Shown: positions 53,126 through 64,000, counted from the first letter of the stretch. The stretch: DNA of 64,000 bases from Osedax fenrisi (GCA_964019155.1 OZ025241.1:88823728-88887727), one strand, 5' to 3'. The notes: a model not told the origin generated them from the sequence alone. Numbers and translations: made by a program.

Positions 53126-56100
53126 TAATATACTATATATTTGTTTACATATATTATAATTGATTTATTCTTATACATTATTTTATATTTTAATGAATAT
53201 TTTTTAGAATTTATTATATTTGTAACATATACTTATAATACTGTAACATATGAGATTCTAGCATTATATATAATTATTTTATGTACATAATATATCAATT
53301 ATATTATAAATGAATATACCTAATATATAATTCTATAAGATATTTTACTAAATACATATAACTTATCAAACTTTTATAATACTTTCATAAAATGTATTCA
53401 AATATACATAATTTTATGAATATTAATTACGATTTAAAGTTTAAACTTTAAACTATAATTAAAAGTATACCTTAAAAACCTATAAACTATAACTATAAAT
53501 ACAAATTATAGACAATAATCTAATCTAATATATATATATATTAATAGTATACAACATATACTATACGTACAATAAAATCTTAATGGAATAATATTTATAT
53601 GATAAAGGAATATTAAAAATAGCTACAATATAAATAATTTAATATTATATGATAATTATTCACATCATAAATTATTTTTTTTACTGTTTACATGCATTAA
53701 GGGATCTCACATTTAAAGTGATGATAATTTATTTTTTTTTATATTTTTTTATTACATAATAATACTTATTCTAGTGTTTTTTAGTATATGTAAAAAAATT
53801 AGATATGAATTCAGTCTAGAAATGGCATAAAAATGTTATAATTTTATGACGATAAGATAATGCTATATTATATACTATTCAATATTACATTTTTATGCTG
53901 TCAAACTTCAAACTCTGTATTCTCAGAATAATTATTTCGCCCTATGTATGTGCATTCAAAAATATAGAACATAAAAACTATTATAATTATAATATTATTT
54001 TTTTTTGCTTTATATAGAATTTAATTATGTGAATAGTAAAATAGAGAGATAATTAATAAAATTTATAGAATTCATTGTATAAAATGATAATTTATATAGA
54101 AATACCTTCATTTTAGTATCTCTAATTATTAATTTAGATATATATAATATAATAAATAATAATATTAAAAATAACTTTCTATTTTCTTATGCATGTATAT
54201 GTTATGAATACATTACAAACAAATGTAGGTCAATTGAATGAATAGAATATCAGTTCTATTTTTTTTAGTGGACCTATGTTTTTTCTATCTATTTATACAT
54301 GAAATTGGCAAATTGCGTGTTATGTTCGGGATCCCCTTAATGCACGAAATCAGTATAGATTTTTGTATTATTCCTTGTATGATAACTTTTAATTTTACAA
54401 TACCTATACTAACAAAACTAATACCCTATATATATACCTTATTTAGTACCCTATTTATATACCCTATTCAGTAATCTATACCCCATATAGTACAATATTT
54501 AGAAAAACTTTGAACAATTAGTAATATCATAGTACGAGATCTATGCCTTAACATTAAACCTCTCATCTCTACTCTTTCATGTATGAATATATCCGTACAA
54601 TAACAATAGTAAATATCTAATTAATTATTATTATTATTATACGATATCCCACTTCCCCGGCATTTACTAACTCGCAATTCTCTCCACTACACCCGCATAA
54701 CTCCGCACGAATAACACCCCTACACCCTGTACCCCCTCTATACACCCTGCACCCCCTCTATACACCCTGTACCCCCTCTATACACCCTGTACCCCCTCTA
54801 TACCCCCTGTACCCCCTATATACCACCTGTACCCCCTCTATACCCCCTGTACCCCCTCTATACACCCTGCACCCCCTCTATACACCATGTACCCCTCTAT
54901 ACACCCTGCACCCCCTCTATACCCCCTGTACCCCCTATATACCACCTGTACCCCCTCTATACCCCCTGTACCCCCTCTATACACCCTGCACCCCCTCTAT
55001 ACACCCTGTACCCCCTCTATACACCCTGTACCCCCTGTACCCCCTATATACCACCTGTACCCCCTCTATACCCCCTGTACCCCCTCTATACACCCTGCAC
55101 CCCATCTATACACCCTGTACCCCCTCTATACCCCCTGTACCCCCTCTATACACCCTGTACCCCCTCTATACCCCCTGTACCCCCTCTATACCCCCTGTAC
55201 CCCATATATACACCCTGTACCCCCTCTATACACCCTGTACCCCCTCTATACACCCTGTACCCCCTCTATACACCCTGTACCCCCTCTATACACCATGTAC
55301 CCCTCTATACCCCCTGTACCCCTCTATACACCCTGTACCCCCTCTATACACCCTGTACCCCCTCTATACCCCCTGCACCCCCTCTATACACCCTGTACCC
55401 CTCTATACCCCCTGTACCCCTCTATACACCCTGTACCCCCTCTATACACCCTGTACCCCCTCTATACACCCTGTACCCCCTCTATACACCCTGTACCCCC
55501 CTATACACCCTGTACCCCCTCTATACACCCTGTACCCCTGTACAGCACACGTATGGCTTGCGGAGACCTACCCGCTATCGCTACAGGAACAACTACTACC
55601 CGTCATACAGTTGATGTCACGCGCTAACGCACACTTCAAACGTCTTCACGACTTCATCGTACTACAGCTTCCCGCAGGCTTTCCCATCAAAATAGGTAGT
55701 ATCACCCACCCTATCTCTCTATCTCTCTCTGTGTGGGGTATATCACACACATGTATCTGAATTGTGTATACAGCCTGTATCTTTATATCATCTATACAAC
55801 TTACCCTACATTATAACCCCCCACCAATAAAACCAACCCCTTACCGACTACCTACCCTACATTATAACCCCCCCCCACCAATAGAAATCCCCCTGTTTCA
55901 CGTATTGAACGCCCGCATCACATTCGGGAACATCTTCGCCCTGGACACTGCGGTCTCGGGGGTATTGACCACTACTGACCGCCCCGTCTCTGAACCCCTA
56001 CCAGCCAGACCGGTGGACAAGAATGAGTGTCAATCTCCCGCCATCCGTCGCAGGACATTTAACTCCACCCCTAAGAAATCCACCCCCGGGGAAATGGTCG

Positions 56101-58885
56101 ATATTCCTCTGTCGTCGGATGTTAGTGTGTGTGTGTGTGTGTGTGTGTGTGCGTATATGTGTGTGTGTGTGTTACTACTAGAGTGGGCGCTGTTTCACAC
56201 AATGACCTCTAACAGTATTTATTAGAAGTTCATATCTTAACTAGACATGTTTATTTCTTTATTTTATAGTAATATAGTGTATTCATAAAAAAATCTATAA
56301 CTAAATTTATAACTAATAAATAACTTAACCTAGTGTAAAGGTTTTTTGATAAATGTCATTGAAACAAGCTTTAAAAAATGTTTTATCAAAATATATATCA
56401 AATAAACAATGAATAATGATATACTTATAATTCAATCAGTAGGATCATAATATAATGTTGAGACCTTATGTTAGAATCATACAAAATTGCTATAATAGTA
56501 AAGATTGGTGATAAGGGTGGTCATAGTATAACTATGAACTATTAACTAATAAGATGTATATGTTAATTAACAAAAATTTACTATAGAGATATGTGATACA
56601 CACACACACACACACATGTTTATCTTATAATATACTAATAGATGTTACCATAATATAATATTTTAATGATAAGTTAATATAATATTACCTTTTATTTCTT
56701 TGAATTTATATTTCATAAATATAAATCATAACTTACTCTAGTGCTATTAACAATACAATAATTTATATTAAACTTTAAATAATAAATTAAGATTTAATTT
56801 TTTATTTCTATTTCAGCATCGATTAATTTTTCAAAATTTGTATACATTTTAAAATTAAATATATATTCATGTTATTAATACTAAATTTTCTACTTAAAAA
56901 TTAGATAATTAAATCTAAAATATTCATCAATCAATTCATTCTATGTGTACATATGTATTAGTAATATAAGTAAATATTATAAAATAAACCCTATCAGTAG
57001 AAGTATTATATTTATAAAAATGTATTCAAGTTATTAGTGAATAGGTTTTTGAAATGAACTAATATGTTAATAATAATTTAATATAATATTAATATTTTAA
57101 CAATGAACCCAGTAATTTATACATTGATCAGATACTCATAATGAATTATATTAGATGTAATAGGAGATAATTTCGGAGTACATATTGAATATATATATAT
57201 ATATTTATCACCCTATACCTAAAGTTAACTGACATCCACCAATAGATATGTAATCCAATCCCCATCTTTAAATAGAAATCTCCCGTAAATGTTGTAATAA
57301 AGGACTCCGATGGTGCTGGTGCTAGTAGTACACCGAACAGCCCTCATAAGATGAAGAGGAGATGCGTAGTAGACGCCAGCCTCTTTGACATCCCCAACAC
57401 CTACTCCGTGATTGGTTAGTTCATCACACGACACCGGGGGATGCGGTTTTAACATTTCCCCGTTTACGTCTCGCGACCTACTGATTCAATCGATACAATT
57501 CTCTGAACCAGTTATTAATGCAGCTTTTTTTAATCTGATTCAATTAGCCTGTCACGTTATTTCACCGGTGAATCATTTAAGGGAAGGTCCTTCGGAATTA
57601 GTATTTTTTAAGAAAAAAAATTTAATTATTATGGTAGAGAAATAAAATAATCAAATATGTATCTATCATATAAGTACATAAAAAGAGTACTTTATTGGAA
57701 GTACCAATTGAATATATAATTTAATTTACCAGCAATAATTACTAAATAATCGGTTAAATAAATTCTGTATAACTTTATGATTAATTTATCAATTTTGAAA
57801 ATTTAAATACATTTATAAACAACAAATAGTATTTTTGTTTACAATTGATTTTATACTATAGCGATAACTATGATACGAGTATTTACGAGTAATTATAGGG
57901 ATATCGCAGCACGCAATGGATTGAATTCACAAATATTTTTAACAATTTTATTATTTTTTTTTCCATAATATTAATAATTATAGTGTTTTTTAATATGTGT
58001 AAAAATGTTAGCAATGAATTCAATCTAGAAATAGCATAAAAAAGTAGTTTTTTGACCATACTATTCAAAAATAAAAGTATTGCTATTTTATTTATTTAGT
58101 ATTCCTGACTATTTTATTTTAGTTTATGTTTTATAACTTATATATTGCCGATTTATATGAAATAAAAACGAGATTGTTTACATTGAATTATTCTATATCA
58201 TTGCACACATAAATGCTATATCATGTGATTATACTGGCCAATTAGAGAGCAGATAGATGATGCTATATTTGTTTTGTTTTAAAACTCTGCTATTTGCATT
58301 TTGCTATATTTTCATTATGGTTTAAGATTTTGATTATATTATTACTTTTACTATATTACTTACTTTATTTGAATATTATATATTTTATTCACAAAAATAT
58401 CTATTATATTTTATTATTTGTTATTTGTATTCATATTATTTATTTTCATTATATATATTTTAGTTTAATATTTATTTTATTTTGTTTACATTACTATTTA
58501 TACTTTTATATCATTTATACTATATATTATATATAATTATATATACTTATATATATTATACATAATATAAATTATTATTATTCAATTAGTTATTATTATT
58601 TTATAGTTGTTTTCAACTACATTTATATATAAAATCAATTGCTTTTTATGCTGTCTAACTTCAAATGGCGTTTACTCAGAATAAATAAATTTGCGCTAGG
58701 TATGTGTGTATAAATGTAGGTAACTCAAAAACTATTATATGTATCATACTAATTGTTTTAGCATTGTATACAAAACAAATATATAAATAATCCTATACCT
58801 CAAATATTTAAATATTTGAAAATGTATAATTGAAAAAATATCAATTTCTATAGAAAATACAAAATATAGAGTTTTGTATGTATAC

Positions 58886-58951
<66 letters not shown>

Positions 58952-61900
58952 TTATATATGAATAATATATATTACACTGGCCTGCATTTTTTAACTTTTT
59001 CAATAGGATGACATTCTGTCAATTGATTCTAGACTTATTTTTGACACTGATCTCAAATGTGAAAACCGTTTTTCTCATTCACGTCTAGTTTTTTTTTATT
59101 CACCTTTCAAATATTTTCCAAAAAGTGAGATTTCTAGAAAAAAAATATTTTTATAATATTTAAAACTTTAATTATTAGTAAAATATTTTATAAAATCATA
59201 TAAATATGCCTGAATATATTTTATATATATATTCAAGTATACATTATACATTTAAAATATTATAAAATATGTTTACAAGTTGTATACAAAAATGATTTTT
59301 AAACTATGTAAAATATTTTTAATGTACCCCAAAAATATTTGATTATTTTCAAAAAAAATTAATAGGTCTATATTTAATGACAAAAATTATAGAATATATA
59401 TATAATATATTTTTCTAGATAGATTGTTAACGCTCCTTTCAGATATGTTTTTAGTTTTTACATATCGGGTTTAGTTTTCTTTTTTTGTTCAATTTAAAAT
59501 ATTTTTTTTTGATTTTTTTCTCAATTTTTTTAAGTTATTAATTTATGCTATTTAATGTATTTAAAAGTACTCAATGTATAACTATATTATATTATTAACC
59601 ATATATTATGAGTTAGGATTGTGCGTGTGAATATAATTAATATAATAATAAAAAAAACTAGCTCAATTCATTGAATTGAATGCTGTAAGCCTAACTTTGA
59701 ATAGACCCATTATTTGCCATCTTAATACATTATGGCGTTCTGCGGTATACCCTTAAAATCAAACATTTAGATCACAAGAAATTGAATATATAAAAATGTA
59801 TTATAATGTATTATTATACATATATATATTATATATTACCTAATATTACCTAATATACATTAATACATATAATCTTAATTTATAAATATTATTTTTCATA
59901 TCATGCATTCAATGTATTCTATATTATACAAGTACATATATGTATTTATAAATATATGTTATGTAATATCATATTCAAAATTGTAATTAAAAATTGTATT
60001 GTAATATACTTTTACATAAAATGTTTTCCATGTATTACTCAAAATTAAAAATTTTTGTTGTACTATATATTATTTATTTTAATTTGTCTTTGTTTATTAA
60101 TTAATAATGATAAATAAAACATATATAATAAATATTTGAATGAGTGGATGTAATAAAACTATATATTAAACTATATAAATAAAAATTATGTGATTACCTA
60201 TTATTAAAATTGAATCTATTTACATTGCGCGCTCAAAGGACATACCTCCCCTAAACACCGCACCTGGTGTACACACGTAACATTATTATCACCACTTCCA
60301 CTCACCAGGGGACAGTGACGAGGCTGAGAATCAGTACGATTCCAACACAGGCTACGATGAGGATGATCAACTGCTACAGTTTGCCTTACGACAAAGTCTG
60401 CTCGATACAGGAGAGGTTTGTTTGCGAACATATAAGCCTTTATTTGTAATAATCAGGCATAGGTTAAACATATCGTTGCCATGGTAAAACCTATGTTTGT
60501 CCGTATACTTAAATCTAATATTACCTATAATATTAAACCTAATATTGTCTATATAATTTACTAATAATATTGTCTTTTATAATTATATATTATTTATAGA
60601 TTTATGTGATAGAAAAAATTTACAATTATCAAGTTAAATAATACACTACATTAAAATCATAATTATAATATTTTTTTTGAAAATACCTTTATTAATTTTA
60701 GAACTAATAATAGTTATTTGAGAAATTATTTGAATTTATTCATTGTTTGATTTTATAACATGATATTGTTAATTATATATATATAAATATAAAATACTGA
60801 ATAGAATATTTATTTTTATATAGATTAAATAGTTAAATAGTTAAAAAACATACATTTTTACAATATTAATATATTTATTGTGTAATTGTATGAATATATT
60901 ATATATTATATATAGCCGTATTATAATTTTATTTCATATATGAAATTTATCCCATTACATAAACTTGTTAACTTTACAATATAAATAAGGGTGGCATACC
61001 TCAAATCCATTTAATAAAGTTACTATAAATAGCATAATTAAAGCAGAGTGAAAAAATTATTAGTTAAATTATCAAATAGATCCGCTAGATTAATTAGATA
61101 TTAAAATGTAAATTAATATTACTTTAAATTTCAATTAAACAAATTTTAAAAGGTATTATATTTTTTGGGTACTAGATTATGCCTGTCATTATATGATACA
61201 GTAACTTAACATGGTAAATATAGGGTTTGGACATTTTTTCCATTTTGGCAATTTTAACACTATTATCGAAGGAAAGATATAACACTTACGCGAAATCGTG
61301 TAATTCGAATTTGTATACAAAATACCCTGGTGCCACCTATAGCGGGTTACTTTTAGGAACTATGCGTTGTTTATAATGTAAATTCGTATTTAACTATACA
61401 CTTTTAAAATGTTAAATAATATGCTTTTAATTAATATTTATATGATGAAAACTAAGTGTTCTTTACTAATATATAACAAACAAATATGATATTTATGTTT
61501 TAAATGCTATAAGTATATATTTAGTGAGTAAAAGTTAATTTATATTGCATGTAATTTAATAGAGCAATGAAAACATTGTTGTATGCAAACAGAGCCGAAC
61601 CTAAATCTATTTCAGTGATTTCAATACTACTGCTAGCAGCGGTAGCGATATTACTAAATTACGTTGCATGCATAGGGAGTGTTATATCTTTGCTTCGCAA
61701 AATCTTTGCTATTATTATTATATTTGACACTATCATATATTTAATTATCAATAAAATAGAACATACATTTTATAAATATTTTAAATAAATATAATATATT
61801 TATTTTATAAAAAATGCTAATAGGTTAATTATAAAAGCATATCAATAGGTAATAAATACACAATATACTAGTTTTATTTTTTCTTTCAAACTTATTTTCT

Positions 61901-62528
61901 ATACTTCTATTTATAAATATTTATATTTTATTCTTTTGGGAAAATGTACTCATTTTGATTTTATCAATGGTAATTATCAAGTTTCTTATATAATCTTAAT
62001 ATATCATAACATAATATATAATAATTGTTGTCATTAGTAATATTATATAATAATTAATAATTTGTTAGCAAACTTCTAACCTAACTACATTGACCCCTGC
62101 AGACACCAGATATGCAAGCTTATACACATATACCAAATGATGAGGATAGAATGATTCAACGGTTATTGCATAATCTTGAGTATTATGTAATTATTAGCCA
62201 GTACTTAATAGTATCTTTACGTAGAGGTTTATTACATAATGAATTATATAAAAATGTAGTATATCCTTAGGTTATTTGACTTTTTATCACACGTTAATAA
62301 AATGTACATTTACGCAGAGCTATACAAGAAAGTCTTTCGAATACGGACGTCACCCAACAGCAACACTATCCACCATCATCGTCTAACATTGAAACCATCG
62401 CTTCAAACACAATGGAAGCGGTGTTTGCCGAATCTAAACGTCAGCTGGCTGAAGATGATCGAAATAGACAGGCGCGAGAAGATGAAATACTAGCAGACAT
62501 TCTCAAGTTATCCATGACGGATAAGTAA
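35437..62528 (+). CDS. ANKRD13: Ankyrin repeat domain-containing protein 13 (ANKRD13 A/B/D type), 18 exons
   Basis: Exons: 35437-35547, 38671-38809, 39139-39266, 43509-43554, 44401-44454, 44886-44975, 47152-47201, 47536-47678, 48489-48555, 49292-49397, 51558-51649, 51993-52116, 55546-55695, 55885-56120, 57276-57414, 60309-60415, 62103-62161, 62318-62528. Every junction is GT-AG, phases agree, and the total is 2,052 nt (683 residues; human paralogs are about 590-630). Order: ankyrin repeats, GPCR-chaperone-type domain, three UIM-like segments, ending LKLSMTDK like human LQLSLTDK. In vertebrates ANKRD13A/B/D bind Lys63-linked ubiquitin on activated receptors at the plasma membrane and endosomes. 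The start is the ATG just before YPLH, as in the family. Weakest points are the exon 3 donor (CAG/GTTCTG) and the exact ends of exons 14 and 15. Confidence 0.93.
35740..36345 (+). repeat. 303-bp tandem duplication in ANKRD13 intron 1
   Basis: The block from TTTAGTAATATTATATTAAA to GATGCATACAAATTATCAAC occurs twice, offset by 303 bp, almost without differences. Each copy has a small palindrome ATGATCATCATGATGATGATCAT-like patch. This looks like a recent local duplication. Confidence 0.95.
36346..38670 (+). other. Rest of ANKRD13 intron 1, no recognised gene
   Basis: It has somewhat higher G+C than its surroundings. Open stretches at 36739-37020, 37677-38003 and 38038-38430 show no family resemblance. 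The words AGATGGTACGTTGGTACGTT and CCCATCTGTATGCTTATACA recur within 38120-38340, partly inverted, which suggests a decayed repeat. Confidence 0.4.
38671..39266 (+). CDS. ANKRD13: ANKRD13 exons 2-3: ankyrin repeat block
   Basis: Residues 38-83 carry RGRSPLHLAITLGNTSSVEV, then LLKHGANVNSQ, a textbook ankyrin repeat. Residues 84-126 carry VLHEAISTGKPDLVHMCL and VPALLEKLRQ. Together with YPLHVLTWYNKYEILEK in exon 1 these make up the N-terminal repeats. Acceptors are CATGTACAG and AACCCCAG. The exon 3 donor is followed after only 24 bases by the tail of an RTE-like LINE. Confidence 0.93.
39291..41942 (-). mobile_element. RTE-like LINE, 5'-truncated, ORF otherwise intact
   Basis: An 871-codon open frame (41923-39308). 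It starts inside the APE endonuclease domain (QGDWNAIVG at 41-49, SDHD at 139-142) and passes through the reverse transcriptase: IPIPKKGDLKKCSNYR, FIDFKKAFDRVWHDG, VGVRQGCLLSPVLFNIF and FADD at 607-610. The C-terminal part reads YGCESWTLLEES and GERKRGRPKRNW. That tail pattern matches RTE/BovB-like clades. The stop codon is itself part of a (TAAG)n tail. TATCTATTTATA (39279-39290) and TATCTTATTTATA (41943-41955) look like a target duplication with one indel. An unbroken frame implies a young insertion. It lies antisense in intron 3 of ANKRD13. Confidence 0.9.
41956..43508 (+). other. Rest of ANKRD13 intron 3
   Basis: AT-rich, with short (AT)n runs and no ORF or recognised repeat. Confidence 0.5.
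43509..56120 (+). CDS. ANKRD13: ANKRD13 exons 4-14: GPCR-chaperone-type domain
   Basis: Residues 127-512. Landmarks: DFYVEMKWEFTSWVPLMSR (exons 4-5), CPNDTYKIWKRGANVRVDTT, then LLGFEGMNWIRGNRSYLF (6), VMELDHD (7), TYLDTEKIAFQR (8), WGFRQDKTETVNNYEAKV (9), NVELITRTRTEHLSELDKKR (10), EEYFN (12), AETYPLSLQEQLLPVIQLM and LQLPAGFPVKIEIPLFHVLN (13-14), ARITFGN. These run colinear with the vertebrate proteins almost end to end. Several acceptors here are C-rich, unlike those of the neighbouring genes. Exon 14 is taken to end before GTTAGTGTGT. Confidence 0.92.
43564..43735 (+). repeat. 16-bp minisatellite CCACTGTACCACCTGA
   Basis: About 10 units starting 10 bp inside intron 4, directly after the exon 4 donor. 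The ends are degenerate. Confidence 0.9.
44976..47151 (+). other. ANKRD13 intron 6
   Basis: About 2.2 kb of AT-rich DNA with (AT)n at 45630-45655 and 46495-46535 and a small TATACTATA repeat near 45050. No gene or clear mobile element seen. Confidence 0.5.
48145..48355 (-). mobile_element. RTE-like LINE 3' stub with (TAAG)n tail
   Basis: Read on the minus strand: FLDQLKDDVHLNIGDMTNEM, then after a one-base shift DVWKRMNGILEQLDRPSK and TAA, which opens a (TAAG) run of about 14 copies (48147-48206). This is the extreme C-terminus of an RTE-like ORF, different from the copy at 39.3-41.9 kb. Intron 8 of ANKRD13. Confidence 0.75.
48708..49141 (+). mobile_element. MITE family M1, copy 1
   Basis: The ends CGAAGCAAAGATATAACAC and GTGTTATATCTTTCCTTGG are inverted repeats. 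The full length matches 61267-61697 in reverse, including ACCGCTGCTAGCAGTAGTAT and AACCCGCTATAGGTGGC. No ORF. Intron 9 of ANKRD13. Confidence 0.85.
49411..49722 (+). repeat. 35-bp minisatellite, 9 units
   Basis: Units begin at 49411 + 35k (CCACCTGGGGAATAGTCTCA...), starting 14 bp past the exon 10 donor. They differ only at GTCTC/GTATC, GGGG/GGGC and one GGCTCC variant. Confidence 0.97.
50807..51304. mobile_element. MITE, M1-related, with 31-bp inverted ends and 7-bp target duplication
   Basis: Both ends read CAAAGATTTTCCAAAGGAAA and then GATATTGCACT, in inverse orientation, with ATTATAC duplicated outside (50800-50806, 51305-51311). Inside, CTAGATGGCGA and CTAGATGGCAA are also inverted. The end shares AAAGATAT...CACTCCCTAT with the M1 copies, so they are one superfamily. 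Intron 10. Confidence 0.88.
52117..54720 (+). other. ANKRD13 intron 12, 5' part
   Basis: AT-rich, with an (AT)n at 53050-53120. Part of 53740-53990 recurs in two pieces at 57960-58080 and 58635-58745 (shared TAGTGTTTTTTAGTATATGT-like and TTTTTATGCTGTCAAACTTC words), a decayed dispersed repeat. Confidence 0.5.
54721..55545 (+). repeat. 20-bp C-rich minisatellite running into the exon 13 acceptor
   Basis: About 41 units of TACACCCTGTACCCCCTCTA, with variants. The last partial unit CCCTGTACCCCTGTACAG is the splice acceptor of exon 13 (55546). The Pro/Tyr-rich open frame across it is an artefact. Confidence 0.97.
56121..57275 (+). other. ANKRD13 intron 14
   Basis: Starts with a (GT)n run (56127-56172). 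The rest is AT-rich without recognisable features. Confidence 0.5.
57276..62528 (+). CDS. ANKRD13: ANKRD13 exons 15-18: linker and UIM-like segments
   Basis: Exon 15 (57276-57414) ends with VVDASLFDIPNTYSV, matching the conserved F-E-I-P-x-x-Y stretch of the family. Exon 16 carries UIM 1, DEDDQLLQFALRQSLLD (575-591). UIM 2, DEDRMIQRAIQESLSN (607-622), is split by the exon 17/18 junction inside its Arg codon. The C-terminus EDEILADILKLSMTDK (668-683) is a third, weaker UIM-like helix. I chose acceptor AAATAG at 57275 over AAAG at 57302 because it has a pyrimidine tract; both keep the frame. Confidence 0.9.
57415..60308 (+). other. ANKRD13 intron 15
   Basis: 2.9 kb. A G+C-richer patch at 57420-57600 is open on the plus strand but unrecognised. 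57960-58080 and 58635-58745 are copies of the repeat at 53740-53990, here separated by about 550 bp of very AT-rich sequence. (AT)n at 58880-58955. Confidence 0.5.
61267..61697 (-). mobile_element. MITE family M1, copy 2
   Basis: Reverse-orientation copy of 48708-49141. The left end reads CGAAGGAAAGATATAACAC and the right end GTGTTATATCTTTGCTTCG, continuing as CAAAATCTTTG. CTATTAT occurs on both flanks, a possible 7-bp target duplication. Intron 16 of ANKRD13. Confidence 0.85.
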
Positions 62529-62749
62529 CGGATAAGTAACTATCGAAGATCTCCCATCTCGCCCGCCCGCTCTCTGCCAATAACTAGGTGCTTTTATCAA
62601 CTATTCCCTTTTATCACACCCCCTCCTCTAGTCCTCCCTCTTAGTATCGTACAGTTAACGCCGATACTTTATTGATATGATCATGTGCGTGTGTGTGTAT
62701 ATCGTTATACGAATACGGTGTTGTATGTATTAATCACTATGTGTACATC

Positions 62750-62755
62750 AATAAA
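62750..62755 (+). terminator. ANKRD13 polyadenylation signal
   Basis: AATAAA 222 nt past the stop, followed by AT-rich DNA. A short intergenic gap remains before the convergent DRG1 stop. Confidence 0.6.
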
Positions 62756-62956
62756 TAATGTTCAAGACTAGCTTTCTATGCTTTATTCATATGCAATATT
62801 GTCATATTAAAAATAGTTTTTTCTTTTAAATCCATTGCAATTTATAATCTGAAATAATTATTAATTTATTATAGAAATTATTTCACAGTTAATTTTTATT
62901 TAGTGGATAAAATATAATATACTATAATATTGGTATAAAACTATATGTATATTTTA

Positions 62957-63056
62957 TTACCTTTTTATAATTTGTACCACATCTTCATCTCCTAGGATAT
63001 GATCTTTTCCAACATTCTGAGGTTGATGTTTAGCTGACATTCCCCACACGAGACCA
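62957..63056 (-). CDS. DRG1: DRG1 (developmentally regulated GTP-binding protein 1), last exon
   Basis: Minus-strand exon after acceptor ACTTATCTAG. Its first base completes a codon, then 32 residues follow: GLVWGMSAKHQPQNVGKDHI, then LGDEDVVQIIKR and TAA. This is the C-terminal TGS-domain end of DRG GTPases. HxPQxVGKDH fits DRG1 better than DRG2, which has a different sequence before the shared EDVIQIVKK. DRG1 is a ribosome-associated GTPase that works with DFRP1. The other exons lie beyond 64000. The gene is convergent with ANKRD13, with stops 428 bp apart. Confidence 0.88.
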
Positions 63057-64000
63057 CTAGATAAGTAATCAGTATATCAGTTAGCAAATAGTCATTCAAA
63101 TAATATTATTCCTAATTCATTAGTGAATTATGAATTAATTTGTATTATTTAATTCTATAAATATAATGAATAATTTCTAAACAAAAGTAAAATAATGACT
63201 TATTTTTAAAAACAATTATTTTTCAGTTATTGGCTTAGTATAAACATGTATTAAAAAATATCAGTATTTTTAGATTATAATCTTACTTTATTATAAAATT
63301 GTACATTTCGTCAATAAAGTTATTTTAAATTAACCTTACTAATTTATATTTAATAAAAAAAATATATAGAAAATAATCTGTTAATCATTTCATATACAAT
63401 TTATTATTCGCTTTATAAATATGAGAAAAATATAAAACTTAAAAACTTTAAAACAGTATTGAGTTTTTTTGAGTTTTATAAAACTCAATAAAAATAATAA
63501 ATGTTGAGATAAAGCAAGATAAATGAGATTGATTTTTTTTATTTACAAATAACATTATTTATTGTGTTAAATTAATATAAAAAATAACAATAAATTAATT
63601 TATACTTACAAACTATAGTTTTTTTTTAATTTATATATTATTTTATGTATTATGAAAATAGATTTGTATATATTTATGGTGTTTTTCTATATAGATTAGT
63701 TTATATTGTAATCTATTCTTATTTAGTATAAAAACTTATATATTTATAATAAGTATATTGTATAACAAATTATATAACTTGTTTTTTTGTACATTTTGTA
63801 TTTATATTATATAAAATATTATACATTTATTATATTATATAAGATATATGATATTGTATAACATTTTTTTTATTGATTTGAATAAAGTATACATTTATTT
63901 GATATATATTTATTTTTATAATATTGATAAATATTTTTAATTTATGTTTTTTTTAATTTATAATCATACAAATTTAATATTAAGTTTGAACTAAACTTAA
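63057..64000 (-). other. DRG1 intron, AT-rich
   Basis: No further exon or element recognised up to the window end. Confidence 0.6.

Noticed and set aside
54887..55627. Pro/Tyr/Cys-rich 246-codon ORF
   Set aside because: It is the 20-bp minisatellite read through into exon 13 in the wrong frame. The true exon starts at 55546 and matches ANKRD13 in another frame.
62957..63056. DRG2 instead of DRG1
   Set aside because: The stretch KHQPQNVGKDHILGDEDV resembles DRG1 (KHNPQKVGKDH) rather than DRG2, which lacks the GKDH pattern.

Overview
The window is animal nuclear DNA. It has intron-rich genes with GT-AG junctions, AATAAA polyadenylation signals, a tRNA-derived SINE, LINEs, and hAT, pogo and MITE-type DNA transposons. 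By eye it is only about a fifth to a quarter G+C, and (AT)n tracts are everywhere. Coding exons stand out as islands of higher G+C. A CRH/DH44-type neuropeptide precursor points to a bilaterian. I cannot name the species.

Layout. 1-4250: a near-perfect palindrome with arms of about 1.45 kb that probably continues left of the window, then more copies of the same degenerate repeat. 4.9-5.9 kb: minus-strand exons of a SAMD3-like uncharacterised gene, with one frame break. 6.3-12 kb: a LINE 3' fragment, two TA-flanked non-autonomous transposons (6563-7453 and 10853-11984), and a multi-exon pogo-type transposase-derived gene (7984-9792, minus). 12.2-15.1 kb: a SINE copy and a 1.88-kb array of a 13-bp minisatellite. 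16.4-17.0 kb: a single-exon, highly divergent histone H4 variant with a lysine-free Ser/Thr-rich tail. 17.7-20.8 kb: a SINE and a decayed LINE. 20.96-21.34 kb: the CRH/DH44-like precursor (minus), next to about 1.36 kb of uninterrupted (TAG)n. 23.3-28 kb: a CR1-type LINE split by a foldback element with a 10-bp target duplication. 28.5-30.1 kb: a hAT element with 17-bp inverted ends and an 8-bp target duplication.

The right half holds three conventional housekeeping genes. COX6A (minus, 3 exons, 31.9-34.6 kb) is divergent from ANKRD13 (plus, 18 exons, 35.4-62.5 kb). ANKRD13 converges on the last exon of DRG1 (minus, 62957-63056). The ANKRD13 exon model was built by hand. All phases agree, it gives 683 codons plus stop, and it carries ankyrin repeats, the GPCR-chaperone-type domain and three UIM-like segments. 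Its introns hold an intact-ORF but 5'-truncated RTE-like LINE, a second RTE 3' stub, MITEs and three minisatellites, one of which runs straight into a splice acceptor.

The most interesting items are the H4-like protein, the CRH/DH44-like precursor, the shared architecture of the transposons with subterminal repeats, the pogo-derived gene with tandem symmetric exons, and the palindrome at the left edge.
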